From Actinomyces radicidentis (lineage in GTDB: Bacteria > Actinomycetota > Actinomycetes > Actinomycetales > Actinomycetaceae): DNA of 64,000 nt. The DNA is taken from positions 2,914,001-2,978,000 of the forward strand of contig NZ_CP014228.1 of the NCBI RefSeq assembly GCF_001553565.1. Direction: 5' to 3'. Shown one piece after another: positions 48,793 through 56,277 of the stretch. Position numbers and translations under genes: made by a program. The notes beneath the pieces are model-generated. The model saw only the letters and a list, made by a program, of their open reading frames with translations. It did no database searches and was not told where the DNA came from. How positions within the stretch are numbered: the stretch's first letter is position 1; each line of letters begins with the position of its first letter.

Positions 48793-48824
48793 TTGATATC
48801 TCACTGCGTGGGATGGCAATATCA
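48793..48824. promoter_or_regulatory. iclR promoter with an inverted repeat over it
   Basis: TTGATA (48793-48798), 18 nt, CAATAT (48817-48822) is followed by 6 nt and the ATG, a leaderless layout. TGATAT (48794-48799) and ATATCA (48819-48824) form an inverted repeat on these same elements, suiting autoregulation and control of divergent leuCD. Confidence 0.5.
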
Positions 48825-48828
48825 GAGT

Positions 48829-49569
48829 ATGGACGCTTCGAGCGAGACCGAGAGCAGCAGCGGCGTTGGCGTCATCGACAAGGCCGCCCTTGTCATGAGC
48901 GCGCTGGAGGCAGGGCCCGCCACCCTGGCCCAGCTGGTCGCCTCCACCCACCTGGCGCGCCCCACCGCGCACCGCATCGCGGTCGCCCTGGAGTTCCACC
49001 GCCTCGTCTCCCGCGACTCCCAGGGACGCTTCATCCTGGGGCCGCGCCTGTCCGAGCTGGCCACCGCCGCCGGCGAGGACCACCTCCTGTCCGCCGCGGG
49101 TCCCGTCCTCGCCGCGCTGCGGGACAAGACCCACGAGTCCGCGCAGCTGTACCGCCGGCAGGGCGACGTCCGCATCTGCGTGGCGAACGCCGAGCGCCCC
49201 ATCGGCCTGCGCGACTCCATCCCCGTGGGCGCCACCATGTCCATGCTCGGCGGCTCCGGCGCCCAGGTGCTCCTCGCCTGGGAGGAGCCCGACCGCCTCC
49301 ACCGCGGCCTCATCGGCTCCCGCTTCAACGCCACTATGCTCTCCGCCGTGCGCCGCCGCGGCTGGGCCCAGTCGGTCGGCGAGCGCGAGCCCGGCGTCGC
49401 CAGCGTCTCCGCGCCCGTGCGCGGGGCGAGCGGCAAGGTCATCGCCGCCGTGTCCATCTCCGGCCCCATCGAGCGCATGGGCCGCCAGCCCGGCCGCGTC
49501 CACGGCCCCGTCGTCATGGCCGCCGCCCGCCGCCTGAGCGAGGTTCTCCGCAACTCCGAGGAGGGCTGA
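48829..49569 (+). CDS. IclR-family regulator of leuCD (LtbR-like)
   Basis: 246 residues. The N-terminal winged helix has ATLAQLVASTHLARPTAHRI; the effector domain ends at ASVSAPVRGASGKVIAAVSI. Actinobacteria place an IclR protein divergently from leuCD, and in Corynebacterium LtbR represses leucine and tryptophan genes. The same role is likely here. Starts at ATG 48829, preceded by a good promoter at leaderless spacing. Confidence 0.87.
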   Translation: MDASSETESSSGVGVIDKAALVMSALEAGPATLAQLVASTHLARPTAHRIAVALEFHRLVSRDSQGRFILGPRLSELATAAGEDHLLSAAGPVLAALRDKTHESAQLYRRQGDVRICVANAERPIGLRDSIPVGATMSMLGGSGAQVLLAWEEPDRLHRGLIGSRFNATMLSAVRRRGWAQSVGEREPGVASVSAPVRGASGKVIAAVSISGPIERMGRQPGRVHGPVVMAAARRLSEVLRNSEEG

Positions 49570-49603
49570 GGACACGGGGCCAGCCCCGCCCAGCCCGTCC
49601 AGC

Positions 49604-49645
49604 CGACCGCCCCGGTCGAGCCAGCGCGCTCGACCGGGGCGGTCG
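49604..49645 (+). terminator. hairpin terminator after the IclR gene
   Basis: Perfect 17-bp stem (49604-49620 with 49629-49645) and an 8-nt loop, followed by GCGCGTT. The remaining 179 nt up to the P450 gene contain a TAGCGT -10-like box at 49787-49792 and no gene. Confidence 0.65.
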
Positions 49646-49824
49646 CGCGTTCTCGACGTCGTCGGGCACGTGCCGCTCACCGCGCTGCCGAGGCCACCGT
49701 CGGCGCCGCGCGTCAACCGGAACGCGACCGGCTGCGCGCTGGGCCGAAAGGGCCCCCCTCGCCGAGCGCGGCCGGCGTCGGGACCGTAGCGTGGAGGAGA
49801 ACGCACGGACGGAAGGAGCTCCCC

Positions 49825-51171
49825 ATGAGCACGACGACCACCTCCCCGAGCACCTCGACGACGGGAGGCTGCCCCTTCCACCGCGGCGAGGACGACACGA
49901 TCTCCCTCCTCCGCCTCGGCTACCGCTTCCTGCCCACCCTGCGCGCCGAGCGCACCGGCGCCGACGACGACCGCCCCTTCGGCTTCGGCCTCCTCGGACG
50001 AAAGGCTCACGCGCTGCGCGGCTCCGGCGCCGTCCCGACCTTCTACGACCCGGAGCTCATCGAGCGCCACGGGGCGATGCCGAGGCCGATCCAGGGCTCG
50101 CTCTTCGGCAAGGGCTCGGTCCACTCCCTCGACGGCGACGCCCACCTGGCGCGCAAGGAGCTCTTCGTGGCCGTGTGCTACGAGCAGGAGCAGGTCGACC
50201 GCATCAAGCCGCTCGTCGAGGCCGAGGTCCGCGAGGCCGTCGCCCGCTGGGCCAAGTACCCGGATCGCGTCTACGACTCGATGGTCATCGCCTACGGGCG
50301 CGCCTCGCTGCGCTGGGCCGGGATCGAGGGCCCGGACTCCGAGCTCGACGTCCAGGCCAAGCGCCTGGGCGATATCGTCGAGGGCTTCGGACACCTCAAC
50401 CTCGACCACGCCCGCGCCTGGGTGGACCGCTACCGCACCGACGCCTGGTTCGCCCGCCTCATTCGCGAGCAGCGCTCGGGCCGTCGCACGGCCGCACCGG
50501 GCACCGCCCTGCACGAGTGGGCCGTCTACCGCGAGCCCGACGGCTCGCTGCTCGACCCGCGCACGGCGGGGCTCGAGCTCCAGAACTGCATCCGGCCGCA
50601 CGTCGCCGTCGCCCGCTTCGCGGCCTTCGCCGCGAAGGACCTCGTCGAGAACCCGCAGTGGCGCGAGCGCGTGCGCGAGGAGACGCTCGCCCACGGCGGC
50701 TCGCTCACGGACGGTCCCGTCGCGCAGGCGGTCGCCCAGGAGGTGCGACGTCTGTCCCCCTTCGTGCCGATGCTGCCGGCCTTCGCCCGCACCGACTTCG
50801 AGGTCGACGGCGAGCAGGTCGCCGCCGGAGACCGCGTGGTCCTCGACGTGCTCGGCACCAACACGGACCCGACGTCCTGGAGCGCGCCGGAGGACTTCGA
50901 CCCGGAGCGCTTCCTCGGCACGTCCAAGGCCGAGGCCGAGGCGAACGCCTCGTTCATCCCGCAGGGCGGTGCGGACGTCCGCTCCGGCCACCGCTGCCCG
51001 GGCGAGCGCATCGTCGTCGACTCGCTCACGACGACGGTCGCGGCCCTGTGCCTGCCGGAGGTCGAGATCTCCGAGAAGGACCTCGACGTCGACGTGGAGA
51101 CGATGCCGACGATGCCCCGTTCAGGGGCGGTCGTACGGACGCGGCGCGAGGGCGTGACGGCCGGCGCCTGA
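49825..51171 (+). CDS. CYP152-type cytochrome P450 fatty-acid peroxygenase
   Basis: 448-residue P450 of the CYP152 branch, which uses hydrogen peroxide directly on fatty acids. Haem ligand C391 is in SGHRCPGER, preceded by the family loop FIPQGGADV. The I helix has Arg-Pro (R257-P258 in IRPHVAVARF) in place of the usual acid-alcohol pair; the Arg holds the fatty-acid carboxylate. FGKGSVHSLDG puts a His (H100) where the decarboxylase OleT has His85 and the hydroxylase P450BSbeta has Gln. GGAAGGAG lies 6 nt before the ATG. No redox-partner gene is adjacent, in keeping with a peroxygenase. Confidence 0.85.
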   Translation: MSTTTTSPSTSTTGGCPFHRGEDDTISLLRLGYRFLPTLRAERTGADDDRPFGFGLLGRKAHALRGSGAVPTFYDPELIERHGAMPRPIQGSLFGKGSVHSLDGDAHLARKELFVAVCYEQEQVDRIKPLVEAEVREAVARWAKYPDRVYDSMVIAYGRASLRWAGIEGPDSELDVQAKRLGDIVEGFGHLNLDHARAWVDRYRTDAWFARLIREQRSGRRTAAPGTALHEWAVYREPDGSLLDPRTAGLELQNCIRPHVAVARFAAFAAKDLVENPQWRERVREETLAHGGSLTDGPVAQAVAQEVRRLSPFVPMLPAFARTDFEVDGEQVAAGDRVVLDVLGTNTDPTSWSAPEDFDPERFLGTSKAEAEANASFIPQGGADVRSGHRCPGERIVVDSLTTTVAALCLPEVEISEKDLDVDVETMPTMPRSGAVVRTRREGVTAGA

Positions 51172-51180
51172 GGGCGCCCG

Positions 51181-51186
51181 TAGACT
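51181..51186 (+). promoter_or_regulatory. -10 box for leaderless pimB'
   Basis: TAGACT, 7 nt before the ATG at 51194. Confidence 0.5.
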
Positions 51187-51193
51187 CGTGGGC

Positions 51194-52333
51194 ATGCGCA
51201 CGACACTGTTGGTGACGAACGACTTCCCGCCCGTCGTGGGCGGGATCCAGTCCTACCTTGAGGACTACACGCGGCGCCTGCCGGCGGAGGACCTCATCGT
51301 CCTGTGCTCCACTCCCCCGGAGGGCCCGGAGGCGGCGGCCGCCTACGACGCGACCGTCCCCTTCGAGGTCGTGCGCATGCCCACGCACGTGCTCCTGCCG
51401 ACGCCGGACGCGCGCGCCCGGATGCAGTCGATCATCCATGAGCGCGGCGTGGAGACCGTGTGGTTCGGCGCTGCGGCGCCGCTGGGCCTGCTCGGGAGGG
51501 CGGCTAAGGCGGCCGGGGCGACGCGGGTCATCGCGACGACGCACGGGCACGAGGTCGGCTGGTCCATGATCCCGGGGGCGAGGCAGCTCCTGGAGCGGAT
51601 CTTCGCGAGCGCGGACGTCATCACCTACATCTCGGAGTACACGCTGGGTCGCCTGCGCCCCTTCATGCCGACGGGCGCGCGGACGCTGCGCCTGCCGAGC
51701 GGCATCGACGTCGAGCGCTTCCACCCGGACTCCGAGGCACGCACACGGCTGCGCGAGCGCTACGGACTGGGTGACGCGGCGACGGCCGTGTGCGTCTCGC
51801 GGCTCGTGCGGCGCAAGGGGCAGGACTCGCTCATCGAGGCCTGGCCGCGCGTCGTCGAGCAGGTCCCGGACGCCCGGCTCGTCGTCGTCGGCGGGGGGCC
51901 GTACGCGAAGCACCTCGCGCAGCTCAAGCGCCGCTCCCCCGTGCGCGACCACCTCATCCTCACCGGCAAGGTGCCCTACGAGGAGCTGCCGTGGCACGTG
52001 GCCATGAGCGACGTCTTCGCGATGCCCTGCCGGACGCGGGGCGGCGGGCTGGACGTCGAGGGGCTGGGGATCGTCTTCCTCGAGGCCTCGGCGGCGGGCG
52101 TGCCCGTCATCGCGGGCACGAGCGGAGGCGCGCCGGAGACGGTGACCGAGGGCGTCACGGGCCTCGTCGTGGACGGTCGGGACGAGGACGCGCTCGTCGC
52201 GGCGCTCGTCCGGCTGCTCACCGACCCGGAGGAGCGGGAGCGCATGGGTGCCGCCGGCCGGGAGCTCATGGAGGCGGAGTGGACGTGGCCGGGGCTCGTG
52301 GAGAGCCTCGTGAAGACGATCGACGCCCGCTGA
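51194..52333 (+). CDS. pimB: GT4 mannosyltransferase, PimB' type
   Basis: Glycosyltransferase that in mycobacteria adds the second mannose to phosphatidylinositol mannoside on the cytoplasmic membrane face. 379 residues. TNDFPPVVGGIQSYLEDY, WFGAAAPLGLLG, THGHEVGWSMIPGARQLLERI, VSRLVRRKGQDSLI, VVGGGPY and FAMPCRTRGGGLDVEGLGIV closely follow PimB'. The acceptor in this organism is inferred; another GDP-mannose-dependent lipid glycosylation is possible. Confidence 0.85.
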   Translation: MRTTLLVTNDFPPVVGGIQSYLEDYTRRLPAEDLIVLCSTPPEGPEAAAAYDATVPFEVVRMPTHVLLPTPDARARMQSIIHERGVETVWFGAAAPLGLLGRAAKAAGATRVIATTHGHEVGWSMIPGARQLLERIFASADVITYISEYTLGRLRPFMPTGARTLRLPSGIDVERFHPDSEARTRLRERYGLGDAATAVCVSRLVRRKGQDSLIEAWPRVVEQVPDARLVVVGGGPYAKHLAQLKRRSPVRDHLILTGKVPYEELPWHVAMSDVFAMPCRTRGGGLDVEGLGIVFLEASAAGVPVIAGTSGGAPETVTEGVTGLVVDGRDEDALVAALVRLLTDPEERERMGAAGRELMEAEWTWPGLVESLVKTIDAR

Positions 52334-52470
52334 GGCGGACTGATCTCCGGCTGGGCAACCGCTCAGGCAGAGCGCCCGCTGAACCGGTGCGCTCGTTGGG
52401 TCCGCGGATGCTGCGCCGCCGCGGTACGCGCACGACCCGTGCGGGCCGTCCCGGGTGCGCCGGAGGGGGC

Positions 52471-52941
52471 TCAGGCCTCGCTGGCGCCCTTGTCGGCGTG
52501 GGCGGCGCGCAGCTCGGTGATGGCCTTCTCGAAGTCGTCCAGCGAGCCGAAGTCGGAGTAGACGGAGGCGAAGCGCAGGTAGGCGATCTCGTCGAGGTCC
52601 CGCAGGGGGCCGAGGATCGCGAGGCCGACGTCGTGGGAGTCGATGATGGCCTGGCCGTTGGAGCGGATGGTCTCCTCGACCGTGTGCGCGAGGAAGGCGA
52701 GGTCGTCGTCCGAGACGGGTCGGCCCTGGCAGGCGCGGCGCACGCCGACGATCACCTTGTCCCGGGAGAAGGGCTCGACGGCTCCGGAGCGCTTGCGCAC
52801 GGAGAGGCTGGCCGTCTCGGTGGTGGTGAAGCGGCGCCCGCACTGGGGGCACTCCCGGCGGCGTCGGATGGACAGGCCGTCCTCGGAGGTGCGTGAGTCC
52901 ACGACGCGCGAGCCGTCATAGCGGCAGAAGGGACAGTGCAC
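52471..52941 (-). CDS. nrdR: transcriptional repressor NrdR
   Basis: Zinc-finger ATP-cone repressor of ribonucleotide reductase genes. 156 residues: MHCPFC and ECPQCGRRF form the zinc ribbon, followed by an ATP-cone from about residue 48 ([16 protein letters not shown]). GTG start with GGAGAGG upstream. Downstream of the LysM gene in the order lexA / LysM / nrdR known from mycobacteria. The 137 bp to convergent pimB show no strong hairpin. Confidence 0.96.
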   Translation of the reverse strand: MHCPFCRYDGSRVVDSRTSEDGLSIRRRRECPQCGRRFTTTETASLSVRKRSGAVEPFSRDKVIVGVRRACQGRPVSDDDLAFLAHTVEETIRSNGQAIIDSHDVGLAILGPLRDLDEIAYLRFASVYSDFGSLDDFEKAITELRAAHADKGASEA

Positions 52942-53026
52942 GCGTCGGTCCTCTCCGGGGATGCGGGGTCAGTCCCTCGGAGCGTAGGCGCGGACCACCC
53001 GGCCCGCAAGCCGTCGGAGCGGCCCC

Positions 53027-53722
53027 TCAGCGCGCGGGGACGACGAGGGTCTGGCCGGCCTCGACGGTGGAGCCGTCGAGGGAGTTGAGCTCGGCGATCT
53101 GGGCCATGGTCTCGCGCACGTCCGAGGTGCCGGTGGCCTCGGCGACGTCCCAGAGGGACTCGCCGGACTGGACCGTGGCGACGGCGGTGCGGGCGGGGGT
53201 GGCGGCGTCGGACTGGACGGCGCCCGAGGCGATGATGCCGACGGCGGCGAGGGCGACCGCGGCGAGGACCACGGCGCCCGCGACGATGGCGCGGCGCACA
53301 GCGGCCGGCAGGGCGGCGAGGCCGGTGGCCGGGGAGGCCGGGGAGGCCGGGGAGACCGCAGCGACGCGCTGCGCCGAGCGGGCCGGAGCGGAGGGGACCG
53401 TCTCCGTGCGGGCGGTCGTTTGGTGCGCGCGGGCCTCGACCGCGGCGTCCTGCGACGGGACCGAGACGGCCCGCAGCGCGCGGCGCGGGCGGCGCTGCGA
53501 GCGCGGGAGGGAGCCGTCCGCCGGGCGGGCGGCGACGGGAAGGGCGGGGCGGCGAGTGAGCTCGACGGGGAGCTCGACGGCGGCGTTGCGACGCGGCTCG
53601 GGGACGAAGCCGGGCGTCACGAGGCGGAGGCGCGGGCGGCGCGGGGAGCCGGCGCGGCCCGGACGGGAGGCCGCGGGGACGGCGCGAAGGCGGGGCGCGG
53701 GGGTGGCAGCGAGAGCACTCAT
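53027..53722 (-). CDS. LysM cell-division suppressor, ChiZ/DivS-like
   Basis: 231 residues: an Arg/Pro/Ala-rich cytoplasmic stretch, one membrane helix (about 145-168) and a C-terminal LysM domain (about 182-229, VQSGESLWDVAEATG to VEAGQTLVVP) placed outside to bind peptidoglycan. In Mycobacterium (Rv2719c) and Corynebacterium (DivS) the gene beside lexA is SOS-induced and delays division; sequence conservation outside LysM is low, so the role rests on synteny and the LexA boxes. The ATG at 53722 has AGGAGG 6 nt upstream. Confidence 0.82.
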   Translation of the reverse strand: MSALAATPAPRLRAVPAASRPGRAGSPRRPRLRLVTPGFVPEPRRNAAVELPVELTRRPALPVAARPADGSLPRSQRRPRRALRAVSVPSQDAAVEARAHQTTARTETVPSAPARSAQRVAAVSPASPASPATGLAALPAAVRRAIVAGAVVLAAVALAAVGIIASGAVQSDAATPARTAVATVQSGESLWDVAEATGTSDVRETMAQIAELNSLDGSTVEAGQTLVVPAR

Positions 53723-53735
53723 GGGAATCCTCCTG

Positions 53736-53751
53736 GGGAACACGTGTTCGA
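53736..53751. promoter_or_regulatory. LexA box 1
   Basis: GGGAACACGTGTTCGA, core GAAC-N4-GTTC, just upstream of the LysM gene start. Confidence 0.8.
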
Positions 53752-53766
53752 CGAACACCTGTTCGA
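53751..53766. promoter_or_regulatory. LexA box 2
   Basis: ACGAACACCTGTTCGA; abuts box 1 (centres 15 bp apart) and lies next to the -10 of the LysM gene. Confidence 0.85.
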
Positions 53767-53767
53767 T

Positions 53768-53796
53768 ACGATATCCGTCCGGGGTCGACACGTCCA
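53768..53796 (-). promoter_or_regulatory. promoter of the LysM gene
   Basis: Minus strand TGGACG (53791-53796), 17 nt, TATCGT (53768-53773), flanked by LexA boxes on both sides. Confidence 0.5.
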
Positions 53797-53804
53797 GAGC
53801 GTTT

Positions 53805-53820
53805 TCGAACACATGTTTGA
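53805..53820. promoter_or_regulatory. LexA box 3
   Basis: TCGAACACATGTTTGA, one mismatch from the palindromic core; nearest to lexA and probably used for autoregulation. Confidence 0.8.
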
Positions 53821-53947
53821 ACGCTCGGTCGATCGCCCGTAGGCTTGACCCGTCAAGACCACCACCGGCCACCGACACGAACTCGGCCCCCTTAACCACC
53901 AGGGGCCTCCGGAACCTCCGGACCGGCCCCGGATGGAGGACACCGCC

Positions 53948-54703
53948 ATGACCACCCCGCTCACGGACACGGACGACGCCGCGCAGGCCCTCCAGGCGCT
54001 CGACGCGCGCGCACGGGCCGTCTACGAGGCCGTGCGCGAGGCGGTGACGACCCACGGCTACCCGCCCTCCATGCGGGAGATCGGCGCCCGGGTCGGCCTC
54101 ACGAGCCCCTCGTCGGTCAAGCACCAGCTGGACAAGCTCGAGCGCCTCGGGCTCGTCCGCCGCGACCCCAAGCGCCCGCGCGCCCTCGAGGTCATCGTCC
54201 CGGGCGACTCCGCGGAGGAGGCGCCGAGCGCCGCCGTCGTCGACCTCGACGCCCACCGCGCCGCCGGCGCCGCCGAGGCAACGCCCCTCCCGCAGCTGCC
54301 CGGCGTCGGCGAGGGCGAGGCCGTCGCCGTCCCGCTCGTCGGGCGCATCGCCGCCGGCTCGCCGATCCTCGCCGAGCAGGACGTCGAGGACGTCATGGCC
54401 CTGCCCCGTCGTCTCACGGGCGACGGCGAGCTCTTCATGCTCGAGGTCCACGGGGACTCGATGATCGACGCCGCCATCTGCGACGGCGACTGGGTGGTCG
54501 TGCGCGCCCAGGCGGACGCCTCGAACGGCGACGTCGTCGCCGCGATGCTCGAGGACGTCGACGGCGCCTCCGCGACCGTCAAGGTCCTCTCGCGGAGGGA
54601 CGGTCACCAGTGGCTCCTCCCCCGCAACCCCGACTACGCGCCGATCCCCGGCGACGAGGCGACCATCATGGGCAAGGTCGTCACCGTGCTCCGGGCGCTC
54701 TGA
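53948..54703 (+). CDS. lexA: SOS repressor LexA
   Basis: 251-residue autocleaving repressor. The winged helix is at 20-80 ([20 protein letters not shown]). Cleavage occurs between A136 and G137 in GRIAAGSPI. The dyad is S171 (HGDSMIDA) and K212 (ATVKVL). GGAGG lies 8 nt before the ATG at 53948. Divergent from the LysM gene, with three LexA boxes between. Confidence 0.97.
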   Translation: MTTPLTDTDDAAQALQALDARARAVYEAVREAVTTHGYPPSMREIGARVGLTSPSSVKHQLDKLERLGLVRRDPKRPRALEVIVPGDSAEEAPSAAVVDLDAHRAAGAAEATPLPQLPGVGEGEAVAVPLVGRIAAGSPILAEQDVEDVMALPRRLTGDGELFMLEVHGDSMIDAAICDGDWVVVRAQADASNGDVVAAMLEDVDGASATVKVLSRRDGHQWLLPRNPDYAPIPGDEATIMGKVVTVLRAL

Positions 54704-54745
54704 GACCGCCGCGGGAGCCCCGCTCCCGGGGCACGAGCCGGAGCG

Positions 54746-54792
54746 CGACGAAGGAGGCCGGAACCCCGATGGGGTTCCGGCCTCCTTCGTCG
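54746..54792. terminator. bidirectional hairpin between lexA and ldh
   Basis: Perfect 22-bp stem (54746-54767 with 54771-54792) and a 3-nt GAT loop between convergent genes. Confidence 0.75.
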
Positions 54793-54846
54793 TGGTCGGT
54801 GCTGCGCGCACCGACGTCGGTTCAGGCCGGCGCCGGTGCGGGAGCC

Positions 54847-55851
54847 TCAGTAGCCCAGGCCGCGGGCGGCCTCGCGCAGGCGCGTGGCGGACTCGGTGAG
54901 CCGGTCGCGCTCGTCGAGGGTGAGCGGGAGCTCGAGGCGACGACCGGCGCCGTCGCGTCCGACGATCGTCGGGACGGACATGCAGACGTCGGAGATGCCG
55001 TGCCAGTTGCTCAGGAGCGGCGAGACGGTGAGGACGCGCTGCTCGTCGTTGAGGACCGCGGAGATGATGCGCTGGACGGCGAGGCCGACGGCGTAGTTCG
55101 TGACGCCCTTGCCCTCGATGATCCGGTACGCGGAGTTGACGACGTCGGAGGCGATGCGGTCGCGGGTGGCCTGGTCGAACTGGCCGCCGGTGATCGTGTC
55201 GCCCCACTGCGTGATCGGCACGCCGCCGATCTCGGTGGAGGACCACAGGGCGACCTCGGAGTCGCCGTGCTCGCCAGCGATGTAGCCGTGGATGTTCTGG
55301 GTGGCGGTGCCGGTCTCGAGGGAGACGAGGTAGCGCATGCGGGCCGTGTCGAGAACCGTGCCGGAGCCGAAGATCCGGTTGTCCGGGAGCCCGGTGATCT
55401 TCTTGGCGCAGTAGGTGACGACGTCGACGGGGTTGGCGACGAGGATGAAGATGGCGTTCGGGGCGACCTCGACGAGCTTGGGGAGGATCTTCTCCATGAT
55501 GCCGACGGTGGCGCCGGCGAGCTCGAGGCGGGACTGGCCGGGCTTCTGCTTGGCGCCCGCGGTGATCGCGATGACGTCCGCGTCGCGGCAGATCTCCGGG
55601 TCGTCGGAGCCCTGGACGGAGCCAGCGGAGGTGAACTGGATGCCCTGGGCGATGTCGAGGGCCTCGGCCTCGACCTTCTCCTTGGCGATGTCCTGGAGGA
55701 CGATCTCGCGGGCGACACCCTTGGTGACGCACGCGTAGGCGAGCGTGGAGCCGACGGCGCCCGCTCCGATGATGGCGACCTTGGAGGGACGTCCACCCGG
55801 GTTGACGGGGTAGGAGCCCTGCGCGGAGTTGGTGATGGCGGCCTCGGACAC
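54847..55851 (-). CDS. ldh: L-lactate dehydrogenase
   Basis: NADH-dependent reduction of pyruvate to lactate, 334 residues. Rossmann motif AIIGAGAVGSTLAY, substrate-binding Arg in the loop AKQKPGQSRLEL, NPVDVVTY and catalytic His in GEHGDSEV. GTG start with GGAGGAAA upstream. Fits fermentative growth of this group. Confidence 0.96.
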   Translation of the reverse strand: MSEAAITNSAQGSYPVNPGGRPSKVAIIGAGAVGSTLAYACVTKGVAREIVLQDIAKEKVEAEALDIAQGIQFTSAGSVQGSDDPEICRDADVIAITAGAKQKPGQSRLELAGATVGIMEKILPKLVEVAPNAIFILVANPVDVVTYCAKKITGLPDNRIFGSGTVLDTARMRYLVSLETGTATQNIHGYIAGEHGDSEVALWSSTEIGGVPITQWGDTITGGQFDQATRDRIASDVVNSAYRIIEGKGVTNYAVGLAVQRIISAVLNDEQRVLTVSPLLSNWHGISDVCMSVPTIVGRDGAGRRLELPLTLDERDRLTESATRLREAARGLGY

Positions 55852-55992
55852 TGTTTCCTCCGGTATCGGGATCGGGTAGCACGTTCGCGTGCTCGTCCGT
55901 GACGGAGTCTACGCGGAGGCACCGGCCCTGAGGGGCCGCCTCGAAGGATCCGACCGACCTGGCGTGTGAGGAGTCAAACGTTCGTCAGACGT

Positions 55993-56004
55993 CCTGGGCC
56001 CAGG
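55993..56004. repeat. 12-bp palindrome
   Basis: CCTGGGCCCAGG, perfect, in the 426-bp region between divergent ldh and the GH3 gene. No gene is present there. Confidence 0.3.
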
Positions 56005-56012
56005 GTCCCGCG

Positions 56013-56026
56013 TGACCGATCGGTCA
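56013..56026. promoter_or_regulatory. candidate TetR-type operator
   Basis: TGACCGATCGGTCA is a perfect 14-bp palindrome, a form commonly bound by TetR-family repressors. It lies between divergent ldh and the GH3 gene; the regulator is not in the window. Confidence 0.45.
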
Positions 56027-56145
56027 GTCGCCCGACCGGCGCGCAGCGGCCGGCCCGGGGAGCCCACCTCCCGTCGCACCGCCGTCGACTCCTCCGCGCA
56101 CCACGGCCGCACCCCCGCGAAACAGGACGCCACAAATTCCCCTCC

Positions 56146-56175
56146 TTGTGGCACGTCGTTACATTCTCGTAGCCT
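56146..56175 (+). promoter_or_regulatory. possible promoter of the GH3 gene
   Basis: TTGTGG (56146-56151), 18 nt, TAGCCT (56170-56175). The -35 is one arm of CCACAA-N10-TTGTGG (56130-56151), a second operator candidate. Confidence 0.35.
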
Positions 56176-56277
56176 CGTGACCTGGACCATACGGTTCAGG
56201 ACGTCGGCGTCACGGACGACGTCGGCGCTCCCCGGCGCCGCACGACGGCACCGGCCCGCCAACCCGAAGGAGACGAC

